Assembly: GCA_963575745.1 (NCBI GenBank) | Contig: CAUYUJ010019904.1 | Span: 519,859-583,858, forward strand | DNA from: Prorocentrum cordatum | Lineage: Eukaryota > Sar > Dinophyceae > Prorocentrales > Prorocentraceae | DNA: 64,000 nucleotides | Direction: 5' to 3' | Part shown: positions 22,821 to 33,904 of the stretch, piece by piece | Layout: every line of letters begins with the position of its first letter | How positions within the stretch are numbered: position 1 is the stretch's first letter | Made by a program: the position numbers and the translations under genes | The notes under the pieces: model-generated | Told to the model about the DNA's origin: nothing | Database searches by the model: none | Seen by the model: the letters and a program-made list of their open reading frames with translations, nothing else

Positions 22821-23795
22821 TGTTCGAATAATCCGAAGAGCTGCATGTCTGAATCATATATCAACTCCAATCGCGATTTGTCAAAGTCGGATGGCTCCAT
22901 GTGTTACCTCGCAGGCGAGCGGATGCGATGCCACGTGCAGTGGGGCTGGACCTGAGACAGGAACCTGATACCTATAAAGAAGCCCCATAAAAACCAAAAC
23001 GGCCATGGCAGACTGCATGCTTCGATGTTGCCAATCCTGGCGAGGGAAACGACATAATCCGAGAAAGTGAAGTGAATGCTTGATTGTATATCATTGGCTC
23101 AATTGCCCACCTACAAAAACAACCCGACACGCGTGAGGTCTACCCAGGTTGACAAGGTATGGTGCTTTAGCCTTGCGGGCCCTCTGGTGGTCTCTCCCTT
23201 TAGGTTCAGCCGTAAACGGGTATAAGTATGTTTGCTTTTGAACGCACGGGGTTCGGTGATGTACACGCGGGGCTTTACATTGTTGGGGAGTGTGTCATGT
23301 ATGTGGTATCATAGCCATGTGTGTTACACGTGCAGGTCTGTCATCGGTAATATGCTTTTTTGTCGTTACCCCTTCTAGTCTCAATGATCGGGGGGGAACA
23401 GAATGCCCAAGGTCCAATCCCAGATGTCCACCCGCCGTGCTCAGCCACGGCTCTCCTATTGCAGCGGCCTCGGGCCGCGGATCCTCAGAACCAAACGGTG
23501 GTTGCACTCACTCAGCGTTGTCTTGAGTTGCATTGTGAGGGATCGGCACAAGGCCCACCGTCCCCATCCCCATTGCCTTGCTAACCTACTCGACTGGTTG
23601 GGGTCCATGCGTTTACAGTTTTTTCTCAGCTGCGCGCTGGGTCGTGACACTGCGCGCGCCTATCACGCGGGAAGTACCACCGCATTGCCCGTAGCGTGAA
23701 TGCAGCTGCCAACTCGAGGTGCCTCCCCGCGGCACCTGGCAAATCAGCGGGCAACGCGCACGCGTGCACAAATGTGCACTTGGTAAAACCTAACA
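22821..23795. other. no gene recognised
   Basis: Balanced composition, no long frame on the coding strand. It separates two minus-strand genes and may be intergenic or intronic. Nothing repetitive seen. Confidence 0.4.
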
Positions 23796-24938
23796 CTACT
23801 TCGAAGACGAAAGCTTCTGAAGGGCTGCCAGCTTCTTCTCGGGGCGCGCCGTTGCAGGGCGCACGCCATGGGGCAACACTACGATGGCACCCTTGGCCGC
23901 TGGCTGGACTGGAACGCTGGGCTGAGGGGGGGGACCCTGGGAAACGAGAGCAGCCGATGGAATCGCGCTTGCTTCCGACGGCTCGCGCTGCTCAGAAGTC
24001 TCGCTCTCCAGGGCGTCCTCCAACGCCTGCGTGAGCCCACGGTCGTCCGAGGTCAGCGATGGCTTTGAATCGGGGGTCTGCAGTGATGAGGGACTCTCGC
24101 TGGATGCAGGAGCTGGCGGAGACTCGCAGGACGTATCGAATGAACTGCTGCCCCCAGACTCCTCTTTCCATTCCAATGGTGGGACCACGTCGGTTTTGGA
24201 AGCCTTCTCGAAGGACACCCAGCACGGCTCCTTATTCCACGGCGTGCACGGGTCGTAAATGTAAGCCGTCATGTGATTGAAATGTTTCTCAACAGCGCAC
24301 GTGCCTTTGACAGTGAGATCCGAGAACAACGGCACTTCGACGCCTTTGAAACTGATAGTTGTGCATACATGGTCTTCAGGCTTGGTCGCAGAGCCCACGA
24401 CGGGCAACAGGGCGAAGTGGCCTTGGCTTGCCCAAGCGAATTCGAACGAGGGGCCCGGCGTTACTTGAGTGGGCCAACCTCCCATCTCCAGCAGCCTGGC
24501 ATTGAACGATGCGGTCAAGACGTCCTTGTCTAACGAGAAGATCCTCTCTTTGGTCATGTCGACGACCATGGCCCGACTGGCGAGCTTGATGGGGGCCTTG
24601 GAGTCCTTCAAACACATTGCTTGCATCTGCGAGTTGGTGCAACCGCCAGACTCCTCGACCCATGCTTTCAGCAATTTCAGCGGGAGCTTTTCCATCACTT
24701 TCCCAAACAGATCTGCGTTGACGTGGTTGGTGGGCTGCTCCGCTGGAAACTCTACCTTCACGACGGTGCGGACCTGTTTGAGTTTCGACGGGTCCTTCAT
24801 TAAGTCAGCTTGCAGCTCAGCCATCTGGGTCTGGAACTCTAGCTTCTCCTCCTGCGCGAGCAGCTTCATCACGTCCTTGCCGAACCTGCCGCGCTTGGAA
24901 CACACGCTGCTCGCTGAGACCCTACGCTTCGGAGCCAT
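23796..24938 (-). CDS. 380-aa protein of unknown function
   Basis: The start is taken at the internal Met (MAPKRRVSASS) because it has a good context (ACC before ATG) and lies just below a pyrimidine-rich AG acceptor, while the nine upstream codons overlap that acceptor. Residues 1-25 are basic. About 26-75 form a charged helix (VMKLLAQEEKLEFQTQMAEL). The middle ~170 residues are globular with several Trp, Phe and Cys. From about residue 255 the sequence is a Ser/Pro/Glu-rich disordered tail, ending PEKKLAALQKLSSSK. I recognise no family. A chromatin or nucleic-acid-associated role could be guessed from the basic N-terminus only. It is the first gene of the minus-strand block that continues to 17820. 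Confidence 0.7.
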   Translation of the reverse strand: MAPKRRVSASSVCSKRGRFGKDVMKLLAQEEKLEFQTQMAELQADLMKDPSKLKQVRTVVKVEFPAEQPTNHVNADLFGKVMEKLPLKLLKAWVEESGGCTNSQMQAMCLKDSKAPIKLASRAMVVDMTKERIFSLDKDVLTASFNARLLEMGGWPTQVTPGPSFEFAWASQGHFALLPVVGSATKPEDHVCTTISFKGVEVPLFSDLTVKGTCAVEKHFNHMTAYIYDPCTPWNKEPCWVSFEKASKTDVVPPLEWKEESGGSSSFDTSCESPPAPASSESPSSLQTPDSKPSLTSDDRGLTQALEDALESETSEQREPSEASAIPSAALVSQGPPPQPSVPVQPAAKGAIVVLPHGVRPATARPEKKLAALQKLSSSK

Positions 24939-24958
24939 GGTGCAACGCGCTGCTGCTT

Positions 24959-24960
24959 CT
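24959..24960 (-). promoter_or_regulatory. putative trans-splice acceptor AG
   Basis: On the minus strand CCCTTTTTTCTCATCGCAT precedes TTTGCGAG, with AG at 24960-24959, 20 nt before the chosen ATG. This is what a dinoflagellate gene needs for spliced-leader addition. Another AG at 24954-24953 is possible. Confidence 0.4.
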
Positions 24961-25174
24961 CGCAAAATGCGATGAGAAAAAAGGGCGAGCGCTGGTTGGC
25001 ACTGCTAAATTCGGCCAAAGCGGCGATGGCTCGAAGATAGACGGATGAAAGCATGCTGAATCCAAGGGCTCGATTTGCTTATACCCACGCCACGATGCAC
25101 ATGTCCAAGCCTTTGCTTAGGCCCACCCCCTCCCTTCAGAGAAAGAGAGGGGGGAGAGGGGAAGGGCGGCGTTT

Positions 25175-25193
25175 GCTTGAGACATCCTCGCAT
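25175..25193 (-). promoter_or_regulatory. 19-bp motif shared upstream of two gene blocks
   Basis: GCTTGAGACATCCTCGCAT on the plus strand (as given) differs at one base from 60345-60363. Each lies about 130-240 bp 5' of the first ORF of a minus-strand gene block. It may be regulatory, a shared element end, or coincidence. Confidence 0.3.
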
Positions 25194-25309
25194 CATAGTT
25201 GCCTAGGGTCACGCATCTAATTAATGTGGGGCACCTGTATTTACTCGGCTGAGCGGGCCTTTGCCGAGGGGAATCCCGAACCATGCGGATCATCTCGCCC
25301 CGACGTCCT
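25194..25309. other. intergenic, no feature
   Basis: Short unique stretch between the shared motif and the CCT array. Confidence 0.3.
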
Positions 25310-25895
<586 letters not shown>

Positions 25896-26105
25896 TCCCG
25901 AGGCCGAGAAGGTGGAGGAGGAAGAAGAGCTTGAACTGCGAACAGCGAAACGCAATGTCAATCTGGTTGGGCCAGAGACTACGCAGGCCCATGTCGCTGA
26001 CAGCTCTAGTCATAGACTGAGGTTCCCCCTTCTGTCAGGACGGCAAGCTGCCTTATGTGCGGCAACCCTGTGGATTTACTTATGTTTAGGGTTTTTTTCC
26101 TGCTG

Positions 26106-26114
26106 AAAAAACTC
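26106..26114 (-). other. A6-CTC motif (GAGTTTTTT on minus)
   Basis: One of four occurrences of a run of A followed by CTC on the plus strand (13920, 16959, 20822, 26106). The 20822 copy is next to a supported intron acceptor on the minus strand. See findings. Confidence 0.3.
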
Positions 26115-26180
26115 GCGGCGCATGAGGCCACGAGTGGCGAAGCGGCCGAGGAGCGCAGAGATCTCGCGCCCGCTCGCCCC

Positions 26181-26182
<2 letters not shown>

Positions 26183-26272
<90 letters not shown>
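26183..26272. repeat. (CA)n microsatellite
   Basis: About 45 perfect CA units. It marks the 3' end of the recognisable RT pseudogene on the minus strand and lies 290 bp from the longer (CA)n array. Confidence 0.97.
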
Positions 26273-26273
<1 letters not shown>

Positions 26274-26279
26274 CTGCAA

Positions 26280-27110
26280 CGCGCAGGGGCGCCGAGCGGA
26301 GTCGCCGCGCGCCCCTCACCGACATGGGGCAGCGCCCGCCCTCGGAGACGCGCCAACCTAGCAAGCCCCCGCCGACCGCCACCTCGGCGCCGTCCATCGG
26401 CAGGCCCGCGGCCACCACGCGCCCTCGCACACGGTTGACCGCGTCCGCAACCGCCACGGGGCCGCGCCCGAAGCACGCGAAGTTGCCCACGCACTCGACG
26501 TGGACGATCGGCGCCAGCCCGGGAGGAGGGCGCCCATCCACGAGCGCGTCGGCGCCCGTCGCGCCCGGCTCTCGGCGGGCGAGCTCCCGGCGCAGGGCTT
26601 GACAGGCCTGCGGCGCCAGCGCCCGCCCCGCCGCGATGACAGGGTGAACGCGGTCTCCTGGTCGCACGGCCTGGCCCCCCACCTCCGTCGCGCGGACGAT
26701 GTCGAATCCGAAGAAATCCCGCCACTGGCGACGCATCGAGATGGCATACAAGGCCACGCGGATGTCGGCCCCCCCACAGCACGAGAGGCGGGCCCGCGTC
26801 GAGCTGGAGGTCAGCGAAGCAAGCCCCGCTCGCCAGCTGCGCGGGATCGGGGCCCTCGAACAAACAGTTCGCGACGCGGGCGTCGATCGCAAGCCGTTGA
26901 GCCCCCAACTTCTTCCGCGCACTGAGGCGCCCGACTCGTCGCCGCGCGGAGCGACGAAAGCCGGGGAGACTAGCGGCGCGCATCCGCTCTCTGAACCCCG
27001 CGCAAATCTCGCGACTGCGCAGGGCGGGATCGGCGCGGACCCGACGCGGGCCCAGGAGCTTCACGATTGCCTCCCCCTCCACGATGGGAACCATCGTCTA
27101 GAAGCCCCTC
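26280..27110 (-). pseudogene. reverse transcriptase domain, decayed
   Basis: From 27094 the frame reads FRERMRAASLPGFRRSARRR and RKKLGAQRLAIDARVANCLF, matching the RT fingers (basic KK-G-QRL-ID-R--N--F). After a shift near 26800 the next frame reads GGADIRVALYAISM, corresponding to the GDI-AFY motif A with its Asp kept, then RQWRDFFGFDIV, HVECVGNFACFG and GLPMDGAEV...GGGLLGWRVSEGG. HVECVGNF stands where the active-site YVDN/YVDD-like motif is expected, so the catalytic Asp appears changed to Gly. The homology ends at the (CA)n tract, where the RNase H part should follow. The protein is inactive. Confidence 0.6.
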
Positions 27111-27722
27111 CTCGATCGACTTGCCCGCAAGACCAGCGGCCACTCCCCGAGTCGCGCGACGGAGGCCAGGCGGAGGTTGGTCGAGAAGTTCAGCGCGAAG
27201 AGGCGCGAGCCGCGACTCAGAACCGTCGCGGGCCAGCTTGGACCGAAGCTCGTCGAAGGCCCCTGGCCCGTGGAGGTCGTCGGCAAGCGGCCCCTTTATC
27301 AACCGCGCGCTGTCGGGGGTGATCCAAAACGAGCCCCTGCGCCGACGTGGACCTCGAGGGCGCGCGGGGGGGGCCCGCGGTCCAACGCCCTGCGTAGATC
27401 GTTCAGGGCGCCAGTCACCTCGTCGGCGGCTGAATCCACGGCGGCCCGCCGCAGCGCCCGACGACGCGTCGCGCGACATGCGCGGGGGGGAGGCCGCCCA
27501 CGGGGGTCGACATCTCCCAGAAGAGGGATAAGAAAAAGGCCTCGCTGTCGACGGCGAGCACCACCGTCGCAGCCAGCGAATCCTGCCGAGGTCCCCGCAG
27601 GGCCCAGGCTCAAGACCAGGCGGGCGCCCATCCAGCACCATTGCCAAGTGCGCGGCGTTTTTCGCGAGCCTTCCGCACCTGCGTCAGCGCGCTCGCGCCC
27701 CTCTCGAAGTCGGGCGACGCCA

Positions 27723-28345
27723 TCACTTCACCTGCTTCACGATGTCGCTCCATGAGCACGTCGCTCTTGTCCAGGTGCCCAGCACGGCCTCGGCCTTTCC
27801 CTTGGATATTCTCGCTGCCGCCCCCGCCCCCGCCCTCCTCAGCCCCGCCGCCGTGGCCCCCGCAAGATGTTCACGAGAACACGCGCGCTCAACAAGATGG
27901 CACTCACTCGCAATGATCTGAAGGCACGCGCAGTTGGCGATCTCCAGGACGTCGAAGCTCGCGGCCATCTCAAACGCCCGCAGCCCGTTCTCGCGGACCT
28001 CGACCCCCCTGTCTCCCCGTTGAAGTCGGTTCGCCTGGCGCCACCACGCGCGATGATCTCCAGGTCCGCCTCCGCGTCGATCGAGGAACAGCATTGCCCG
28101 CTCTGCGGCCCTGGGGCCCTGGATCGGCCACTCAGAGAAGGCGGTCACGATGCCAAGCTCGACCATCTGCCTCCGTGGCCTCCGCTGGCGTCTGTCTCCG
28201 ACCACCTCGATCGGCATGATCCTGGCGTCGGCGGCGCTCTCACTCCGCATGAACTTGTCCCTCTCATGGAACAGCGCCCTCCTGACCAGCACCGCCGCGG
28301 GCCCTTGCGGGCCAGGGGTCGCTACAGGTACCTGGTAGAGCCCAG
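27723..28345 (-). pseudogene. retroelement central domain (FLDRRGGGP...WW)
   Basis: In the frame of the 323-codon ORF ending at 27723 the sequence reads ARIMPIEVVGDRRQR, EWPIQGPRAAERAMLFLDRRG, GGGPGDHRAWWRQANRL, VRENGLRAFEMAASFDVLEI and ECHLVERAC, then a basic tail. FLDRRGGGP-DH--WW is a very characteristic conserved block of a dinoflagellate retroelement polyprotein as I remember it. Its function is unknown. It is separated from the RT by more than 600 bp of eroded sequence in several frames. Confidence 0.55.
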
Positions 28346-29446
28346 CAAGCATCTCCGAGACTCGGCGCCCCCGCCCCAGGAAAGACGACCATCCTTCGCT
28401 CGTGTCCGCGCCGAGTCTCGGCGACGACCCACGCCAGCTCGTCGGCTCGCGGCGGGGGGGCGGTCTGCGATCCAGCTCCGCAAGCAGGCGCCCCGACAGC
28501 GGCCCCAGCGCCGGCGGCCACGGGCGCGCCCGCGCGGGAAGCCGCCCCGAAGAGGTCTCTGCCGCCCACTGGGCGGGGCCCCCCCTCCTTGACCAGGGAA
28601 GCGGGGGGCGGCGAGAGGGCCCCTCCCGGCCTCGGCCACCAGCGGCAGCAGCGTGCCTCCAGCCGGCTCCACGCAAGGACCTCCGTTCCGCCAATCTCGC
28701 AGCACGAAGTCGTCCCGGGCGGCGAGCCTCGCCAGCCTGTGGAACTCTTGGAGCTCGGCCGGCGTCACGTCCCGGCGGAACAGATAGGAGTCCACGGCAC
28801 TCCTGGAGGCGGTGGCCGGCGAGAGTCGCTCCATCGAACTGCCGTTACGTTCGGGTCCGTCCCCCCCGTACACCTCGCAGTAAACGTCTCCGTCGGGCGT
28901 CGCGGCCACGACCTCAATCGCTGCCGATGGAGTACTCGCCAAGACTCCCAGCACCAGGCATTGGTGGAACAGTGGCCCCGCGTACTGGACGCAGGCCCAC
29001 TCCTGCACTTGGACCAGCGCCATCTCGAAGGGCAAGGCGAAGTCGCTGGCTCTGGCTCAGTACGAACCCCCAGCACGAACGAGCAGCGAACCCGAGCACC
29101 ACGAGGACACCGTGAACCACGACGCCCAGGCTCCCCCCGAACACGTCCAGCACCAACCGCGCCGCCCACCCCAGGGCGCTCCAGCCGTCCGAGCCGCTCG
29201 GGGGCGCCGGCGCGGCCTCCCCTCCGGGGGGGCCTCGGGCGGCGCTGGGCAGTCCGCGGGCGCGCAGTGCACCGTCGGCGCCGCAGGGCACTGGAGCGTC
29301 GGGCACGCGGGTACGTCCGCGCAGTGCAGGTCGGGGCACCGAGGGCACCCCGAGACCTCTGGCCACCAGAGGCGGTCCACATCCGATTGGGCCGTCCAAG
29401 CTGCCAGCCAGGCTTTGACGGCAGAGACACTGGGACTCGGCTGCAT
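28322..29446 (-). pseudogene. retroelement N-terminal part: Cys-rich, membrane segment
   Basis: From ATG 29446 the frame reads MQPSPSVSAVKAWLAAWTAQ, then a Cys-Pro repeat region (CPRCPDLHC, CPTLQCPAAP, HCAPADCPAPP) and a hydrophobic segment (WASWFTVSSWCSGSLLV), then a stop (29059-29057). The same frame continues ALVQVQEWACVQYAGPLFHQ and ATPDGDVYCEVYGGDGP, then RDVTPAELQEFHRLAR, before decaying. One stop and later frameshifts show it is broken. A Cys-rich head with a membrane segment is the usual start of the polyprotein family I recall. Confidence 0.5.
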
Positions 29447-29452
29447 GATGAG

Positions 29453-29520
29453 CTTGAGCCATGAAGGGTGCGGACGGCCCTCTTCTGCACTACCAAAAGC
29501 AGAAATGCAGGTCTTCTAAA
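29453..29520 (-). repeat. dispersed repeat family B, copy 2 with spliced-leader-like end
   Basis: On the minus strand 29473-29453 matches the spliced leader at about 16 of 21 positions, ending ATGGCTCAAG, 6 nt before the ATG of the retroelement ORF. The ~45 bp 5' of it match 13242-13290 (see that entry). Its position directly before an ORF fits reinsertion of a trans-spliced transcript. Confidence 0.55.
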
Positions 29521-29916
29521 GATCAGGTCAGGAGAAGGAGGAGGAGAAGGAGGAGGAGAAGAAAGAGGAAAAGGCTAAGGAAAAGGGAACGAAATGATAA
29601 GGAAGAGGGATGATTCACGACTGCGTGACACTGTGTGCATCGGACGCTCCTGATCACGTCTGACCTCGTGCAAGCCACAGAGAGGACGGGCGCTAGGGTT
29701 TTTACTTTGAATTCCCTCCCAGTCTTCACGACACAATGCGTATGTAGTCGTGGAAGCTGTACAGCCACAGTGTGACCAGAACAACGTGGGGCAAAAACGT
29801 GAGCTCGTTCCCTGAAGGCGAAGGGCCCCATGAAGATAACCAACACAACGAGCATCTCAAGGTCGAGAGCCAAAGGTACCCCTCCAAAACTAGGGTCGTT
29901 AGTAACCCTCGGGCCA
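29521..29916. other. GGA/AAG-rich tract and unique sequence
   Basis: Positions 29528-29590 are purine-rich (AGGAGGAG, AAGAAAG). No gene. Confidence 0.4.
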
Positions 29917-29959
29917 ACGGTTTGCTTCTTGATATCTGTGATATCAAGAAGCAAACCGT
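29917..29959. repeat. perfect hairpin: 20-bp arms, 3-nt loop
   Basis: The arm ACGGTTTGCTTCTTGATATC (29917-29936), loop TGT (29937-29939) and exact reverse complement (29940-29959) form a 43-nt perfect palindrome. A second, small hairpin GGTCC-TTCCA-GGACC follows at about 29971-29985. It could be a foldback element, the relic of a MITE, or a small structured RNA. No gene context helps. Confidence 0.95.
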
Positions 29960-29985
29960 CAACAGATCTTTGGTCCTTCCAGGAC

Positions 29986-31550
29986 CGCCCCACCACGATC
30001 CGGTGCCCCCCCCCTGACGCCCCCCCGCCACTCCCCAAGAAATCCCCCAACATGCTTCGAAAAAGTGCCCACGAGGTTCCGAAGAGGGCTCGGGTCTGCC
30101 AGAGCACACTACGTGAGTGGGTGTCTCACCTCGTACGAGGCCACAGAAACTCGTAGACTCCATTCGCATTCGAACAGCTGTTTTTGCATCTTGGGATGAC
30201 CAAGGCCAACCTCTATGAGAAGATGCCGTCAAGCTGACACTTTCCTGTGGCCTCTCGTCTCCCCTCTCGGTGCTCCTGCAACTCTGTGATCAGGCCTTCT
30301 TCCTGTTCAAGTGGCTTAATAGGCGCGACCATGAGCGCAAGATATCAAATGGCCGTGGAACACAAAATGCACGTCGCGCGCAGAGACCGTACAATATAAA
30401 CACATACGGACAATACGCAGGCCAGAGCCTGTCGAGATCCACTTGCCGACGAATGCTGTCAGACGCTGGGCGGACTGCTTCGCACTTGGTGAACCTCGCT
30501 GGATGTGCAAGAGGAGGATCTCTGGCCCCTCGGCAGATGCGACAACGGTATCCTTCCCCCCGAACTTGACACACAAACTAATTCGCCCAAACGGGCCGAG
30601 AGCATGGCCTGCGCCGTGACACGATCACACCGGCGACCACGGGGACTACTGCACAGATTCCATGATCATTAGAAATTTACTCATCACCCGAATGCAGTTA
30701 CGCGTTGGCAAAGTATCGAAGATCGAGGAACATCTCCGACTCTCATACGAAACGTGGACTACGGCGCAAAAGCATCGCAACTGTCGTCAGACGCAGTCAA
30801 AGCGCTGTTGTACATACTCGAAACTCCATCAGCGAAGGCAGCGCGTGAAGAAACGGTAATATCAGGACGAAATGAGCGAGATGCGGCAGTACAATATCAA
30901 CCTGCCAGGCAGGGGGTCGGACGCGAAATCTGAGCAGGATGCAGCAGTGAATGCTCAGTAAAGTCGGCGGGGTGCGACAATTCGCTGTAGGTTCTTAACG
31001 ACTACTGAGAAGCGGACGGGGGGGCATAACGCCAGCACCCGAGTGAGGCAAGAGACAGCGCGTCCTGGCGCCACCAGCGATCGTGCTCTCGTCGCACACG
31101 GAGCCCCCTGCTCTTGCAGGAGGTCCGATCTCTGAAGCCTTCCTGCAGAGGGTGGCCCGAGTGACTGGCGACCACCCCTGTGACCTCGGTGGAAGCGAAA
31201 GGCAGGGTAGGGTCAAAGGTGGGGTCAGACAAGAACTTCTGCTGAACGGCCCTTGGAAGAAGGAAATGTGAGCATCCAGCTGGGTTTGCCCCCCGACTCC
31301 CCATCGAATTACGATCGGTTCCGAGGTGGTGCCCTCCTCGTGCCACCCGCCCGTGCTGCTCGCACAGGGCGCCGTTGCGCACAGGAGTGTGGCACGCGCT
31401 CGTTTCCTCGGTTGCGTTCAACTCGGACCCCTGCGGCACGTGATTGGCCGCCCACCGTGCCAGATGCAGCGCAACACAGCGCCAAAGCGGGAGAAGCGTT
31501 TGTTTACAGGCATAAGAGGAGGAGCAGCAGCAGGACGGAGGGCAACAGCA
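29986..31550. other. no gene recognised
   Basis: Balanced composition. An 86-codon minus-strand ORF at 30316-30576 (begins MCVKFGGKDTVVASAEG) is somewhat protein-like, but I recognise no family and it may be chance. The rest has only short ORFs. Confidence 0.35.
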
Positions 31551-31800
31551 GCGAGGAGGAGGAGGAGGAGGAGGAGGAGGAGGAGGAGGAGGAGGAGGAG
31601 GAGAAGAGAGAGAGAGAGAGAGAGAGAGATTGGGGCAGGAGGGCGAGGTCCTTCTCTATCGCCCTTGCCTGGGCGCCAGTCTTGGCCGTTCGACCTGCGC
31701 CCTTTGGTGGAGTCTCTCCAGTCCCTGGCACCTGAGAGGGGATGACATAAGGGGGGAAGGGCGAGAGATGGAGAGAGAGAGAGAGAGAGAGAAAAGTAGG
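31551..31800. repeat. GGA/GA microsatellites
   Basis: (GAG)n at 31553-31601 passes into (GA)n to 31630. A second (GA)n lies at 31769-31794. The 140 bp between them is unique. Confidence 0.9.
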
Positions 31801-32690
31801 GTAAGACGAAGGCAGGGTGCTGATGAAAGCGAGCAAGAATATACCACGGATCTTTGAATGCTGGGGAGCCTGGAGAATAAATCGGCGCCGTGGTCATTCC
31901 TTACACCGTTCAGCAAAGCGCTGAGAGGGCTCAGGCATGAGGTTTTTGGTATCCTGAGGCTGCCTGAAAGGGAGAGGCAGGGGAGGAGGCACTGGGAACG
32001 AATTGGGGGACTGTGGCACAAGTGAGGGAGGAGACTTGATAAGAGGGGCGGCACGACTGAGTTGAATCGAATTCTGGGCAACAATGCAAGCTATTGCGAT
32101 GAGTAGGGCCGGCTGCAGATAATCCTGGGCTCGCCTTCGTTCTCCTCTCTACGGCGGTCTACATCTACTTCCGCCACGCTTTGCGCTGCACGCACGCCCT
32201 GCTTGCACGAACGTCTGACCCTGTCTTGCTTCCGACAGCTTCCGTGGGCTTGCGGCAAGCTCCCGCCGAAGGCACATAAACAGCGTTCCGCTCATGATGC
32301 GAGTCGGATATCACCTTCTTCCCCGATAATTCCTGCCCGAACAGATCATACTTAAAACACTTTCTGAGATCAGCTACCAGACTCGTCATTCGTAATGTGG
32401 GCGCCTCTCATCGCCACGCTTTGGTTTCCGATGCATGATGTATCATGCCATGCGAAGCAGCGTTGTGCTATCATAGACAAGGGTAACCTATGACATGCTA
32501 CGCAGTGGCATCACAGAATCACCCAATGCAATGATTCCCGATACTATGATACCTATACGACAAACATTCGGATGATAAAGAGGTCGTGGGGGTGGGGGCA
32601 ACTGGTGGCAACTGCGACGATTGTGGTGATGATGATGCGGGTGATACGCTCACCAGTCGGCGACGATGCGTGATGACGACGCTGGTGAGA
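31801..32690. other. no gene recognised
   Basis: No continuous coding frame and no clear repeat. Several ATGATGATG and CGATGATG triplets at 32625-32690. Confidence 0.35.
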
Positions 32691-32694
32691 CCAC

Positions 32695-32757
32695 TGGGGC
32701 AGCACTGGGGCAGCATCGGGACAGCATCGGGACACCATCGAAACACCATCGGACGGA
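32695..32757. repeat. 11-bp tandem repeat (~5.5 units)
   Basis: Units of GGGGCAGCACT, GGGGCAGCATC, GGGACAGCATC, GGGACACCATC and GAAACACCATC follow in order, showing a gradient of change along the array. Confidence 0.85.
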
Positions 32758-32819
32758 GCATCTGAAGACACTGCTGAGGCAAATAAATGAGACAATCGCG
32801 ACTCACTATCTATATACCA

Positions 32820-33345
32820 GTCTCACGATCCATGGGTCTCACATCTGCCGCGCTATCGATCCCACGATCTGCATAGCGATCACAATCTCGATCTCGCAGT
32901 GGATCCCACTATTTATCTAACAATGTCACTAACAATCGGTGATTGCGTCACCACCGCCATCGAAGGCCCCAAGGCCGCCACCACCGCCATCGCCAGTCCA
33001 ACTATCGACTTATCGAAACGAGACACCGCGAGACGCCAAGGAACATACAAGGCCACAAAACACCACGAGACACCACGGAGGAAAAAAATCACTATCGACT
33101 CCACCATCGATCTCCCTCTATCTATCGATATCACCATCTACCGACCTCACCGTCGATCTCACTTTCGATCTCCCTTTCGATCTCCCTATCGATATCACTA
33201 CCGATCTCACTGTCAATCTCACGCAATCGATCTCGCAATCGATCTCACGATCGACCTCCTCGGGCCACCACAAGACCCCGCGGGGCATCGCGCCACGGGA
33301 CACCGTGGGACACCACGCGACGCCAGCGGGACGCCCCCAGGCCGC
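32820..33345. repeat. CGATCTC/ATCGATCT-type repeats, ~12-bp periodicity
   Basis: Repeated CGATCTCCCTNT and ATCGATATCAC units occupy about 32820-32900 and 33095-33255. Between and after them are GAGACACCACG and GGGACACCACG units (33020-33090 and 33290-33320). The plus-strand ORFs read as Ser/Ile/Leu or Arg/Ser/Pro tetrapeptides. No gene. Confidence 0.75.
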
Positions 33346-33819
33346 CGATGGCCAACCAAGGGAGGAGGGGCATTGACCAGGTCTCGTCCTAGCCAGGGCG
33401 GGATCATTCTCTCGCCCGCCCACGCAGCTTCGCCTCGCCAACACGAACGACACGACACCGAAACCGATTTCCCAGCGGGGGGCTCTCCGTTTCACTGCGA
33501 TCTCACCCCCCAACCTCCGATGTCAATTCCGCATGCGCAATGCTGGTGAGCAAAGATATCATAGGCGTTGGCAAGATGTGCCTTGCTATGTTGTGCGATG
33601 GTTTGCATAGTACGGCACCGCATCGCATCGCTTCACATGCCGACGCGGTTCGTACACTGGAACCTCTTCGAGGGCCAAACAGACGTTGAGGAATTGCCGT
33701 GCGCGTGCAGCGCAACGCATATGGCGCGAGGGCACGTCTGGGGCCGTGTCAGAAGATGATCATAGAGCCGTGAAACAGGGCGTGCCTGGGGGCATGTCAG
33801 CCCCTCCCTTTCCTCCTGC
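33346..33819. other. no gene recognised
   Basis: Unique-looking sequence with short ORFs only. Confidence 0.35.
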
Positions 33820-33900
33820 TGCTCCTCCTTCCCCCTCCCCCTCCTCCTCCTCCTCCTCCTCCTCCTGCTCCTCCTCCCCCCTCCCTCCCTCCCTCCTTCT
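33820..33900. repeat. (CTC)n microsatellite
   Basis: CTC/CCT triplets with TGC and CCC interruptions. Confidence 0.9.
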
Positions 33901-33904
33901 CTCG

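Larger units (their letters stand above)
26280..29473 (-). mobile_element. decayed DIRS-like retroelement, 5' and RT portion
   Basis: Three minus-strand pieces in the order Cys-rich/membrane leader, WW-type central domain and RT follow each other over 3.2 kb, each in a different frame or separated by stops. I recall this order from long dinoflagellate polyproteins that continue with an RNase H region and a tyrosine recombinase. A decayed recombinase of that type lies at 14270-15150 on the same strand, so it could be the missing 3' end displaced by later insertions, or part of another copy. A spliced-leader-like block ends 10 bp before the leader ATG. Confidence 0.5.

Noticed and set aside
30316-30576. 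86-codon minus-strand ORF with fairly protein-like composition
   Set aside because: Single short frame, no domain, no splice or frame continuity with neighbours. Kept only as a remark.
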